Source of the DNA: Sphingobacterium yanglingense
Lineage (GTDB): Bacteria > Bacteroidota > Bacteroidia > Sphingobacteriales > Sphingobacteriaceae
Assembly (NCBI RefSeq): GCF_004363245.1
Contig: NZ_SNYV01000013.1
Coordinates: 334,939 to 398,938, forward strand
DNA: 64,000 nt
Direction: 5' to 3'
The notes below the pieces were generated by a model. It had not been told where the DNA came from. It worked only from the letters and a program-made list of their open reading frames with translations, and made no database searches. The position numbers and the translations under genes are program-made. Shown here one piece after another: positions 27,293-35,675 of this stretch (position 1 is the stretch's first letter; every line of letters begins with the position of its first letter).

Positions 27293-27366
27293 AAAAGGTT
27301 TTCAAACGGGGAGAATGAAAACCTTTTGTAACCAATTATAAACCTAAATTATGATACCACAAAGGT
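27293..27366 (+). repeat. Hairpin plus conserved leader-like sequence, copy 2
   Basis: A perfect 12-bp stem (AAAAGGTTTTCA / TGAAAACCTTTT) with loop AACGGGGAGAA, followed by TAACCAATTAT and AACCTAAATTATGA. It repeats copy 1 at 7125-7200: same loop core and same tail, different but compensating stem. The ATG opens a five-codon frame (MIPQR). It lies just beyond the 3' end of the convergent dnaE2 gene. Confidence 0.6.
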
Positions 27367-27429
27367 AGTGTATGTTTTACACTTGTGCAAGTCTTTTTTA
27401 ATTTTTTTTAATAATGTGTTTTCTGGGGT

Positions 27430-30400
27430 TTATTTAAAATCTCTGGATGGGAACAGTTCACCTTGGACTCCATTTGTGTTTGTTCTGTCCGGAGCTGTTT
27501 TTCCGTTGGTCGAAGTTGATTTCTGTATGGAGCCTATATCTCGGCTTCGGGTTTTGATTGCCAATAGATGATTCATGTTATGGCAGGATTCGACGACGAC
27601 ATGGATGACCTCTCCTTCGATCTGAAGCTTGCCGGTGACGAGTAGCAGTTGAGATTGTAAGATGACCTTACGGTAGGTTTCAAAAGTCTTGGCCCATACC
27701 ACAAGATTTGAAAATCCGGTTTCGTCCTCGATGGTTATGAAGAGAACACCTTTGGAGGTGCCCGGTCGTTGGCGAACCGTAATCAGTCCGCAGACTTTTA
27801 TCCACATACCGTCACGCATGGTGCTGAGTTTGGCGGAGGGGGTGACATGGAGGGTGTCCAGATTTTTCCGGGCAAAGCTTACCGGGTGTGCCTTGAGTGA
27901 AAGTGTGGTGCTTGCATAGTCGGCCATGACATGTTCCATCGGCGACAAGGTAGGTAGTGCTACTTCGGTTTCGAAAGTACTGTTCGAAGGCTGTCCCGTA
28001 AAGGCTCCCGTCGGATGGTCTGCTAAAGCCGCAACTTCCCAAAGTGCCTGCCTTCGGTCTAGCCCTATGGAACGAAAGGCATCTGCATCACTCAGTTTTT
28101 CCAGTGCGCTTAAGGGGACGCCAGCTTCGAACACCGTGTTGACCGATTTATAAGCCTTCTGGCGGCCTTTTGTTAAAAGGTGAGCATCTGCTTCATCCAA
28201 TCCTTTTACTTGCCTTAAACCGAGTCTTAATGCGTAATACGACCCCGTTAACTCTTCTAGTGTGTTGTTCCATTCCGAATGGTTGATATCTACAGGTCTA
28301 ACCTGTACCCCATGCTTACGTGCATCGATGATAATCTGTGCCGGAGAGTAGAAGCCCATGGGTTGACTGTTGAGCAAAGCGGCTGCGAATACGTCGGGGT
28401 AATAACATTTGATGTATGAGGAGACGTAGACGAGCAGCGCGAAGCTGGCGGCATGACTTTCAGGGAAGCCATAACTTCCGAAACCTTCCAGTTGTCGGAA
28501 GACGCGTCTGGCAAATTCTTCTTTGTAGCCGTTGTTGACCATTCCCTCTACGAGCATGCGTTCGTACTCGGCTACTTTTCCTTTGGACTTGAATGTTGCC
28601 ATGCTCCGACGGAGACCATCGGCCTGTGCAGGTGTAAAGCCTGCGGCGACGATTGCGATTTCCATTGCTTGCTCCTGAAACAAAGGGACACCTAAGGTTC
28701 GTTTCAGAATAGCTTCTAGTTCGGGCGAAGGATAGTCTTCGGCTTCTTCTTTATTTCTTCTTCTCAGGTAGGGGTGCACCATGTCTCCTTGGATCGGTCC
28801 CGGGCGTACAATGGCGACTTCGATAACTAGGTCGTAGAATTCCTTTGGTTTCAGTCGGGGCAACATGGACATCTGGGCGCGGCTTTCAATCTGGAATACG
28901 CCCAGTGTATCGGCATGGCTAATCATTTCATATACATTTTTATCCTCTTGAGGTACATTAGCTAGGGTCATCTCTTTCCCGTAATGCTGTTTGATTAAAT
29001 CGAATCCTTTACGGATGCAGGTGAGCATGCCCAAGGCGAGTACATCTACTTTGAGGAAACCTAGAGCTTCGATGTCATCCTTGTTCCACTCGATGTTGGT
29101 ACGGTCTTCCATTCGTGCATTCAAGATGGGGCACAGTTCGGCCAGGTTGTTTTGGGTGATTACAAAACCGCCTGTGTGCTGGCCGAGTTGTCGCGGAAAG
29201 CCGATGTAGGTTTCGGTCAGTTCCAGTACCTTCCGCAGGAACGGGTCTTGTGCACTGAACCCCTGTGAGGTTTGTTCCTGTCCGTTGAGCCATTCTTCGG
29301 TCAGTTCGTACTTTGATTTGGCCAAGTGATCTACTGCGTCCACAGAGAGCCCCATAGCTTTGCCGACATCCCGTATGGCTCCCTTCCAATGTACTTGCGT
29401 TACTGTGGCAACAATGCCCGAGCGGTGGCGTCCGTATTTGTTGTAGACGTACTGCATGACTTCTTCCCGACGTTCGTGTTCAAAATCGACGTCAATATCA
29501 GGCGGTTCGTCTCGTGCGTCTGACATAAATCGGGCAAATAGCAGATTTATTTCTGTCGGATTTACCGAAGTGATACCTAGGCAGTAGCATACGGTCGAGT
29601 TGGCTGCGGATCCGCGTCCTTGGCAGAGTATTTCCCGTTCACGGGCAAAACGTACCAGGTCATATACGGTCAGGAAGTACGAGGCATAATTCTTTCGGGC
29701 TATGAATTCGAGTTCCATCTGTATGGTCGCTTTTATCTTTTCGGGTATATCTCCGTCAAATTGCCGGTCGGCACCTTTCCAGGTTTGATACTCCAGCTCT
29801 TCCTGTGGTGTTCTTCCTTCGGTGGTAATTTCTTGGGGGTAGACGTATTTCAGTTCATCCAATGAAAATCGGCAGGCTTTGGCAATTTGTAGTGCATTAT
29901 GGATGGCCTGTGGGTAGTTGCGAAACAGGCGGTGCATTTCGTCTATCGGTTTGAGGTAGCGTTCGGCATGGGCATGTAAGCGGTAGCCTGCCGTATGGAT
30001 AGTGCATTTCTCCCTGACACAGGTCAGTACGTCTTGTAGTTCACGGCGCTCAGGATTGTGGTAGTGTACATCATTGAGGGCCACGATGGGGATTCCAAGT
30101 TCTTGTGATAGCTGGTTCAGTCGAAATAATTTTTTGTGGTCGTCCCCATTGTACAGAAAAGATGCGCCCAGGTATAAATTGTCATGAAGTTGTTGTTGGT
30201 ACTGCTTTAGCACTACACGGAAGTCCGGGGCAAAGTCGAAGTTTTCATGGAGCGTTTTTGGTGGTAGGATGACAAATTTTATGCCTGTAGCATAGCGAAA
30301 CACATCTGCGCTATAGAGGTGGCACTCTCCTTTTTCAGCACGAAGGTTGCCTGTTGTGAGCAACGAAGAGAGCTTGCTGTAAGCTTTTATGTCGGTGGGG

Positions 30401-30633
30401 TAGGTTAGCAAGCTAGGGCCGTCGAGTAGGTCTAGCCGACAGGCCGGGATAAAATGGATGGCCTTCCCCCGTGCTGCCCGATGGGCGCGTACGATTCCGG
30501 CAAGGGTGTTGCGGTCGGTTATTGCAATAGCTTTGTAACCGAGCTGTACCGCTTGCTCGACCATTTCTTCGGGGTGTGAACCTCCCCGTAAAAAAGAGAA
30601 GTTGCTGGTGGTTTGTAATTCTGCGTATTCCAT
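27430..30633 (-). CDS. dnaE2: Error-prone DNA polymerase III alpha subunit
   Basis: A 1067-residue C-family polymerase. The N-terminal PHP domain opens with YAELQTTSNFSFLRGGSHPEE and AIAITDRNTLAGIVRAH; the catalytic part contains RGSAANSTVCYCLGI and the PDIDVDFEHERREEVMQY aspartate motif; SYGFPESHAASFALLVYVSSY is characteristic of DnaE2 rather than DnaE1. An OB-fold lies near 960-1010. It carries out translesion synthesis as part of the ImuA-ImuB-DnaE2 mutasome. It follows imuB after 3 bp and is the last gene of the operon. Confidence 0.96.
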   Translation of the reverse strand: MEYAELQTTSNFSFLRGGSHPEEMVEQAVQLGYKAIAITDRNTLAGIVRAHRAARGKAIHFIPACRLDLLDGPSLLTYPTDIKAYSKLSSLLTTGNLRAEKGECHLYSADVFRYATGIKFVILPPKTLHENFDFAPDFRVVLKQYQQQLHDNLYLGASFLYNGDDHKKLFRLNQLSQELGIPIVALNDVHYHNPERRELQDVLTCVREKCTIHTAGYRLHAHAERYLKPIDEMHRLFRNYPQAIHNALQIAKACRFSLDELKYVYPQEITTEGRTPQEELEYQTWKGADRQFDGDIPEKIKATIQMELEFIARKNYASYFLTVYDLVRFAREREILCQGRGSAANSTVCYCLGITSVNPTEINLLFARFMSDARDEPPDIDVDFEHERREEVMQYVYNKYGRHRSGIVATVTQVHWKGAIRDVGKAMGLSVDAVDHLAKSKYELTEEWLNGQEQTSQGFSAQDPFLRKVLELTETYIGFPRQLGQHTGGFVITQNNLAELCPILNARMEDRTNIEWNKDDIEALGFLKVDVLALGMLTCIRKGFDLIKQHYGKEMTLANVPQEDKNVYEMISHADTLGVFQIESRAQMSMLPRLKPKEFYDLVIEVAIVRPGPIQGDMVHPYLRRRNKEEAEDYPSPELEAILKRTLGVPLFQEQAMEIAIVAAGFTPAQADGLRRSMATFKSKGKVAEYERMLVEGMVNNGYKEEFARRVFRQLEGFGSYGFPESHAASFALLVYVSSYIKCYYPDVFAAALLNSQPMGFYSPAQIIIDARKHGVQVRPVDINHSEWNNTLEELTGSYYALRLGLRQVKGLDEADAHLLTKGRQKAYKSVNTVFEAGVPLSALEKLSDADAFRSIGLDRRQALWEVAALADHPTGAFTGQPSNSTFETEVALPTLSPMEHVMADYASTTLSLKAHPVSFARKNLDTLHVTPSAKLSTMRDGMWIKVCGLITVRQRPGTSKGVLFITIEDETGFSNLVVWAKTFETYRKVILQSQLLLVTGKLQIEGEVIHVVVESCHNMNHLLAIKTRSRDIGSIQKSTSTNGKTAPDRTNTNGVQGELFPSRDFK

Positions 30634-30636
30634 GTT

Positions 30637-32130
30637 CTATGTAAAATAACCATGAAGGAACCATTTGGGGTGGCCCTGTCCGTAATATCCGGAGCGAAAC
30701 AACCAATATCTCGCTCCTTTTTCATCTTCCACACGATAGTAATCCCTCGGTTGTTCGCTGCTGATCCACCATTCCTGTTCGATGCGTTCAGGACCATCTG
30801 CTTTGACGAGCTTGTACACTTTCTTGCGGTGCCTAAAAAGTGCCGGGGGATAATCGGGTAGGGGCACCATGACCTCTATGGGTTCGGGCTGTGTCAGTAG
30901 GTGTAGGGGGCGCAGTGTATAGTTGGGCCAGCTCGATTGAGGCTGCATGTCCAAAGAAACGGTGGGTTCTATGGCTCGTTCGGGCCAATGGTGGGCCGAC
31001 GGTAAAAAACGATGGATGCTCTGCGGGCCTAATTTGGCTGCAATGTTGTCCAGTAGTTCCGCGATTTCCGGCTGACCACCTTTAGTTAGCCAAAGGCCTT
31101 CCTGTGGAAGAACGCTGTTTTCTACCAAAGTGGCTTCCAAAACAAATAACTCAATACCTAAAGCAGGCTCGATGTTGGGTATCTTGAGGTCAAATAATTT
31201 GAAAAGATGCGAAGGGCTACAGGAAGCTCTTCCTGTGCCTATGTGGATGGATTGTAGGTTACCATCGATGCGATATCCTCTGAATACGGCTTGACGCAGT
31301 CCCTTCTCTTCTTTTCTTAATCTATCACACAAGGTGTTTAAGAGTCGTTCTAAGGCTATCTGGATGCCTGTGTTGGTCGATATAGGTTCTAAGCAAGATA
31401 GCCGCTCTTGATAGATCGGTATGGGCTCTATGGAAGTGATGTGTTCTTGCTGTGTCCCTAGGGCCTGTTCTAGCCGGGTGATGAGTTCATCTCCAAAACG
31501 TCGTCTTAATGTGCTTTTGGGGATGTGCATAAACTCTTCAATATAACGAAAGCCCAGTTTGTGTAGGCGCTGTTGTATCTGTTGGGAAATCCGGAGTGCT
31601 GATGGGGGTAGTCCGGATAGGGCTTGCGCTTGTTGTGCTGCAGGGACGATGCTGAGTCGTTGGGTATGACGGGCAACTGCCCAAGCTGTGCCTATGGTGT
31701 CGGCAATTGCTGCTTGTGCCTGGTAGCCCCCTTGGTCGAGCCTATCGATAATGTTGTTGCCGTATTTTTCTTCACCTCCCCAGAGGTGTGCACAGCCCGA
31801 TATGTCAAGGACGATGCCATCGGGAGTTTGTAAGTCTACGATGGGAGCAAAACGGATGCACCATTCGCCGAGTGCTTTTAGTGTCTGGCTAAGCAGAATA
31901 TAATCATAGGTCGATGATTCCAGTTGAGGTAATATAGCCTGGGCATCGGCGAATACCATACCACAGGATAAGCCTTCTTGTAGCGCAGGTCTATTTGCTG
32001 CTTGTATTTTTATACGGCCGTTTTGGGCAAGAGTGAGCACAAAAGGGGCTTTCCTGCGTTCGGGCTGTTCCTTTTCTGCTCTATCGGTTCCGAAGAAGGG
32101 TAACCAGATGCACATATAACGCTTAGGCAT
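30637..32130 (-). CDS. imuB: ImuB, Y-family polymerase-like mutasome protein
   Basis: A 497-residue catalytically inactive Y-family polymerase homologue that bridges the sliding clamp and DnaE2. It opens with the family pattern MCIWLPFFGTDR; the palm region has DGIVLDISGCAHLWGGEE, and LHKLGFRYIEEFMHIPKSTLRRRFG gives the helix-hairpin-helix part. The C-terminal EEWWISSEQP-type stretch (EQEWWISSEQPRDYYRVED) is typical. I start at the ATG at 32130, which overlaps the imuA stop by 8 bp (ATGCCTAA), instead of a longer upstream frame. Confidence 0.94.
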   Translation of the reverse strand: MPKRYMCIWLPFFGTDRAEKEQPERRKAPFVLTLAQNGRIKIQAANRPALQEGLSCGMVFADAQAILPQLESSTYDYILLSQTLKALGEWCIRFAPIVDLQTPDGIVLDISGCAHLWGGEEKYGNNIIDRLDQGGYQAQAAIADTIGTAWAVARHTQRLSIVPAAQQAQALSGLPPSALRISQQIQQRLHKLGFRYIEEFMHIPKSTLRRRFGDELITRLEQALGTQQEHITSIEPIPIYQERLSCLEPISTNTGIQIALERLLNTLCDRLRKEEKGLRQAVFRGYRIDGNLQSIHIGTGRASCSPSHLFKLFDLKIPNIEPALGIELFVLEATLVENSVLPQEGLWLTKGGQPEIAELLDNIAAKLGPQSIHRFLPSAHHWPERAIEPTVSLDMQPQSSWPNYTLRPLHLLTQPEPIEVMVPLPDYPPALFRHRKKVYKLVKADGPERIEQEWWISSEQPRDYYRVEDEKGARYWLFRSGYYGQGHPKWFLHGYFT

Positions 32131-32866
32131 ATTGTTCGTTGTTTTGTAGTCCCATTGCTGGGTGTGCTTCATTAGGTAGATGTACCAGTCGATTGTTTTG
32201 CCAGCATACCTGCCATTTTCCAGGTCTGCCGTTGCGGACTTTCTCTAGAGAAATCTCCCAAGTGGGATAACCTACTCCAGGGAGGCCGTCTGGAACATTG
32301 CTGGCGATGGCGCGGATTTTCCATCGGGTCACACAGGCCAAGGTGTTTTCATGTCGAGGGCGCCTCCGATGTAAGAAGCCGGTAACATTGCTTTTCTCTA
32401 CAGCGAGCTGTAAGCGTTGGGACTCGGAAAAACTGACTTCTTCCATTTCTGCGACTACGGCTGCCAGTGCGGTGCATTTGAGGGCCTGCTCCATGACCCA
32501 TAGGGCATCTTTGTCCTGTGCGACATCCACAAAGATGACTTTGTGTGGTGCTAACCCGAAATGCGATAGGCCAAGGGGGGATAAGCTGCGTTTGGTACTG
32601 ATCCAGAGACAAAAATTGCCTGCATGCATAAGTTTGGCAACTAAACTGGCAATAAAACCATTGGTAGCGGTGGCGTGGACTGCAGTGGGACTGATGAACT
32701 CATGGACTGCGGCGGTGGGGAATACTTCGAAAGGAAAAGCGGATTCTATCTCGGCCAAACCAAAATCAATCCGGCTTAATAATCCCGTATTGGGTTTGAA
32801 GCCTTCTAATTTTAAAATCTTTTCCTGAAGTTGTCTTATCACCTCTTGTTTTGCTGTCCCCTCCAT
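32123..32866 (-). CDS. imuA: ImuA, RecA-like mutasome protein
   Basis: A 247-residue RecA-fold protein of the ImuA family found in Bacteroidota. The N-terminal coiled part (KQEVIRQLQEKILKLEG) is followed by PTAAVHEFISP, SLVAKLMHAGNFCLWIST and the FGLAPHKVIFVDV and ALAAVVAEMEEVSFSESQRLQLA segments typical of the family; a classical Walker A loop is not obvious. It is the first gene of the mutasome operon, overlaps imuB by 8 bp, and starts 99 bp from the divergent LexA-like gene with two palindromic operators between them. Confidence 0.92.
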   Translation of the reverse strand: MEGTAKQEVIRQLQEKILKLEGFKPNTGLLSRIDFGLAEIESAFPFEVFPTAAVHEFISPTAVHATATNGFIASLVAKLMHAGNFCLWISTKRSLSPLGLSHFGLAPHKVIFVDVAQDKDALWVMEQALKCTALAAVVAEMEEVSFSESQRLQLAVEKSNVTGFLHRRRPRHENTLACVTRWKIRAIASNVPDGLPGVGYPTWEISLEKVRNGRPGKWQVCWQNNRLVHLPNEAHPAMGLQNNEQYA

Positions 32867-32924
32867 ACGCTGTGCTCTTTGTTTTTAGTTCATTCTTGTA
32901 TTTACCGCATTGTTTACTTATTTT

Positions 32925-32941
32925 TGTTATTAATAGTAACA
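32925..32941. promoter_or_regulatory. Palindromic operator 1 of the imu/repressor intergenic region
   Basis: TGTTATTAATAGTAACA is a 17-bp dyad with perfect 5-bp ends (TGTTA / TAACA). The second dyad of the same type lies 23 bp away centre to centre, about two helical turns. Candidate binding site of the adjacent XRE-S24 repressor. Confidence 0.75.
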
Positions 32942-32947
32942 ATTTAA

Positions 32948-32964
32948 TGTTATCTATAATAACA
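32948..32964. promoter_or_regulatory. Palindromic operator 2 of the imu/repressor intergenic region
   Basis: TGTTATCTATAATAACA is a 17-bp dyad with perfect 6-bp ends and ends one base before the repressor ATG, so binding would block translation-start-proximal transcription. It matches operator 1 at 14 of 17 positions. Confidence 0.75.
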
Positions 32965-32965
32965 A

Positions 32966-33787
32966 ATGAAGTCGGTAAATCAAAAAATATTTTTTGCTTC
33001 CAATATTAAATTCCTGCGTACACGCCAGGGATTGAGTCAGGAAACAGCTGCGGAGAAATTAGGGTTAACAAGGGCGAAATTAGCTTCTATTGAGGCTGGA
33101 AATACGAAAGCGCCTCAACCTGAGGATTATCTTAATTTCTCTAATTTTTTTTCTGTAAGCATCGATACCTTGCTCAAGGTTAATCTTCCGCTATTGGGTG
33201 AATTGAAACTGAGAGAGCTGGAATCGGGTAATGATGTTTTTATAAAAGGAGGGAATCTTCGGATATTGGCTATTAGTGTAGATAAAAGTAATAATGAGCA
33301 TGTGGAGTATGTGCCGATCAAGGCCAAAGCAGGGTATGCGGCGAGTTATGCTGATCCTGAATTTATAGCTTCACTGCCAAAGTATTCACTGCCGCATCTA
33401 CAGGGAGGGACTTTCCGTATTTTCCCTATTGTCGGTGATTCGATGCTGCCGATTCCAGATGGGAGTGATATTACGGGGAGCTATGTAGAAGATTGGACGG
33501 CTCTTTCTGCTGGTACGCCTTGCATTGTGATTCTCAAGGGACAACAGGATGTTGTATTCAAATTGGTCACCTGGCTTCCAGAGGGACAGTTTCTATTGTC
33601 GTCACTTAATTCTACTTATAGCCCTTATACAGTGCCTGCGGAAGAGGTGCTGGAGATATGGAAGTTCCATGCGTATAGTACGCGTGTTTTTCCGGATGAA
33701 CAGTCGGATTTATCCATGGTCATGGCGGCTATAAAAGATTTGGAACGGCATGTTACGACTTGTATATCACCTCCACCTCAGGATTGA
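32966..33787 (+). CDS. LexA-like XRE repressor with S24 self-cleavage domain
   Basis: A 273-residue protein: XRE helix-turn-helix (about 10-65, LSQETAAEKLGLTRAKLASIEAG) and an S24/LexA peptidase domain (about 115-240). The autoproteolysis set is intact: scissile A122-G123 (IKAKAGYAA), nucleophile S159 (VGDSMLPI) and base K199 (VVFKLVTW). It should be cleaved with activated RecA* after DNA damage, derepressing imuA-imuB-dnaE2 and itself. The N-terminal domain is XRE-type, unlike the winged helix of LexA. The two dyads directly upstream are its likely operators. Its 3' end overlaps the convergent PH-domain gene by 35 bp. Confidence 0.9.
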   Translation: MKSVNQKIFFASNIKFLRTRQGLSQETAAEKLGLTRAKLASIEAGNTKAPQPEDYLNFSNFFSVSIDTLLKVNLPLLGELKLRELESGNDVFIKGGNLRILAISVDKSNNEHVEYVPIKAKAGYAASYADPEFIASLPKYSLPHLQGGTFRIFPIVGDSMLPIPDGSDITGSYVEDWTALSAGTPCIVILKGQQDVVFKLVTWLPEGQFLLSSLNSTYSPYTVPAEEVLEIWKFHAYSTRVFPDEQSDLSMVMAAIKDLERHVTTCISPPPQD

Positions 33788-34166
33788 TAGCTTGAATAGT
33801 ACGGATAAAACCGGCTTTGTCTTTTGGGGATATCAGAACGGAATCGAAGCTGTTGTAAAATAGTTCCAACCGATCTAGGGATGCGGCAGGTGAGCTAATC
33901 ATATTGTTGGTCTCTACAATCTTTCGGATGCTGTCTATGGCAAGATCTTTTTTATAAAATATTCCACTTCTGATTTTTAATGTGTTTTCTTCGATAGTAT
34001 AGCGGGTGTTGAGTAGGCTAGGAAGGCATATTGCGGAGGTCAGTAATAAAAGGATTATAGCTTCCCATACATGCGTGTGGTGGTATAACATAATAGCAGG
34101 TGCAAGTAAAATAGCAACTAGAAGTAAGATTAGCAGTCCTTTGCTGATTTTTGATTTAAAGACCAT
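33753..34166 (-). CDS. Membrane protein with bacterial PH-like domain
   Basis: A 137-residue protein from the ATG at 34166 (MVFKSKISKG). It has two membrane helices (about 8-25, LLILLLVAILLAPAIML, and 33-50, AIILLLLTSAICLPSLL) followed by a beta-rich PH-like domain (RYTIEENTLKIRSGIFYKKDLAIDSI). This matches small bacterial PH (DUF304/YdbS-like) proteins of unknown function. A longer upstream frame exists but adds an unlikely N-terminus. Confidence 0.72.
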   Translation of the reverse strand: MVFKSKISKGLLILLLVAILLAPAIMLYHHTHVWEAIILLLLTSAICLPSLLNTRYTIEENTLKIRSGIFYKKDLAIDSIRKIVETNNMISSPAASLDRLELFYNSFDSVLISPKDKAGFIRTIQAINPEVEVIYKS

Positions 34167-34310
34167 GTTTTTTATTGTTTTGGCTATATTGTTAACCGTC
34201 TTGCTAAGATACAATATGTTTTGTGTTCTTAATCCTGTCGAAAAAAAATAAACCTTTCCTCCAAACAAATGTAGCTCTTAACTGTTTTTTTATTGAAATT
34301 TTAAAATGAC

Positions 34311-34802
34311 ATGATTATGAGTCTAAAAAAAGTATTGTCAATGTTCTTAGTGGCTGGGGTTGTCACTTTTGGAACAATTTCTTGTAAATCCAAGATATCG
34401 GATGCGGATTTAAAAACGAAGGTAGAAACGGCAGTTAGTGCAAGCCCGGCAGTATTGGTGGATGTCAAGGATGGGGTAGTTACCTTGACTGGTACGGTCG
34501 GTTCGGAAGATGAGCGTATGGCTTTAGAGAGTTCAGCTAAAGCAGCGGATACTAAAGGGGTGAAATCTGTGGTCAATAATATTACGGTAAAGGCTCCTAT
34601 AGAAATCAATACCAATGATGCGGATCTGACGGCTAAAATTGTGGACGCAACAAAAGATTTTCCAACGGTAAAAGCTACCGTAGTAGGTGGTGTGATTACG
34701 GTCACAGGCACATTAGAGCAGGCGCGGGTTATGGTGCTGAAGCAATCGTTGGATGCCCTGAATCCCAAGAAAGTGGATATGTCGGCGTTAGTTGTTAAAT
34801 AG
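34311..34802 (+). CDS. BON-domain lipoprotein
   Basis: A 163-residue envelope protein with a signal peptide (VLSMFLVAGVVTFGTISC, candidate lipid cysteine in TISCKSK) and two BON domains, the first with VLVDVKDGVVTLTGTVGS, the second with VKATVVGGVITVTGTLEQ. BON domains bind membranes or other envelope parts, as in OsmY. A second ATG two codons in (34317) is equally possible. It is followed 21 bp later by an SH3-domain protein and the pair probably forms a stress or envelope operon. Confidence 0.83.
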   Translation: MIMSLKKVLSMFLVAGVVTFGTISCKSKISDADLKTKVETAVSASPAVLVDVKDGVVTLTGTVGSEDERMALESSAKAADTKGVKSVVNNITVKAPIEINTNDADLTAKIVDATKDFPTVKATVVGGVITVTGTLEQARVMVLKQSLDALNPKKVDMSALVVK

Positions 34803-34823
34803 AGGTTTTAAAAAAAAGAAAAT

Positions 34824-35246
34824 ATGTCTTTATTAAATAAATATAAAGTTTTGATTGATACCGCTAATGCTTCTGGTATCAGTGATCTGCAGATGGCAGA
34901 GCAGGATGGAGTTTTACAAATAAGAGGCACAGCTCCGAATGCTGATGTTAAGAATAAATTATGGGACATCTATAATCAGATAGACCCTAATTTTTTGTCC
35001 GGCGATGTGGTGATGAATGTAGATGTGTCTACTGCGGTAGCAGGTACACAGGCTCGTGTCATTACCGAGAATTCAAACCTTAATGTACGCAAGGGACCAG
35101 GGACAGATCAACCTATCGTTGGAAAGGCTGCTAAAAACGAAATCATCACGTTAATCAGTAGAGCTAATAGCCAATGGTGGTTGGTACGGACAAAAGATGG
35201 GGAAGAGGGGTACTGCTACGCGCAATATCTAGAGCCCATCGGCTAA
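34824..35246 (+). CDS. BON-like and SH3b-domain protein
   Basis: A 140-residue protein without a signal peptide. The N-terminal half has a BON-like repeat (LQMAEQDGVLQIRGTAPN) and the C-terminal half a bacterial SH3 domain (NLNVRKGPGTDQPIVGKA, WWLVRTKDGEEGYCYAQYL). In related YgaU-type proteins a LysM domain takes the SH3 place. It forms a likely operon with the BON lipoprotein just upstream and is closed by a hairpin terminator. Confidence 0.82.
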   Translation: MSLLNKYKVLIDTANASGISDLQMAEQDGVLQIRGTAPNADVKNKLWDIYNQIDPNFLSGDVVMNVDVSTAVAGTQARVITENSNLNVRKGPGTDQPIVGKAAKNEIITLISRANSQWWLVRTKDGEEGYCYAQYLEPIG

Positions 35247-35289
35247 TTTTTAGTTTTAAAGAAAAAGATTTACTGTTTTTAATTTTGCA

Positions 35290-35330
35290 AAAGCCCTGCG
35301 CTATATATAGTGTGGGGCTTCGCTGTTTTT
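35290..35330 (+). terminator. Intrinsic terminator after the BON-SH3 pair
   Basis: AAAGCCC pairs with GGGGCTT, with a further CGCTAT / ATAGTG stem inside and a T-run after CGCTG. Located 43 bp after the stop codon. Confidence 0.75.
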
Positions 35331-35675
35331 CTGAAAGTGCTTGTTTATTAAAAGTTGTTTTTGTTGTATTTTTTAAGAATAAAATTATATATATCCATTC
35401 TCTGTGTGATAGTTTGTTTTTTGGAGTAGATCAGAATTTATTGTATTTTTTTCTTGTTTATTGCGTTTTATTTTAATTAAATCCTGACTTTCTTTTGAAA
35501 ATTTTAATTATTCGCTGAATTTTATTGATTTTATATTATGTTATTGGGATTTTTTTGAATGTTTTTCAATTTTGTCAACACAAATAGCGCAAGGCATTTT
35601 TAGAAATAAATTATGATTTATACTCGTAGGAGTAGCAAGAAAAATTACCATCAATAAACTTGAAAATTTAAAAAA
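35331..35675. other. AT-rich gap upstream of asnB
   Basis: About 345 bp of very AT-rich DNA with no protein-like frame. A 14-codon frame (MIYTRRSSKKNYHQ, start 35613) lies shortly before asnB, but no terminator or antiterminator follows it, so I do not call a leader. The asnB promoter must lie here. Confidence 0.5.

Larger units (their letters stand above)
26582..27429. other. Gene-free 848-bp convergent gap
   Basis: Between psd and the end of dnaE2 no convincing gene is seen. The first 300 bp are very AT-rich with no strong hairpin. The second part holds one copy of the dispersed palindromic repeat (27090-27156) and the hairpin-leader element (27293-27366). Short frames here lack any protein-like pattern. 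Confidence 0.6.

Noticed and set aside
35613-35657. A 14-codon frame (MIYTRRSSKKNYHQ) just upstream of asnB as an asparagine leader peptide
   Set aside because: It has one Asn and one Gln and no following terminator or antiterminator, so nothing supports attenuation.
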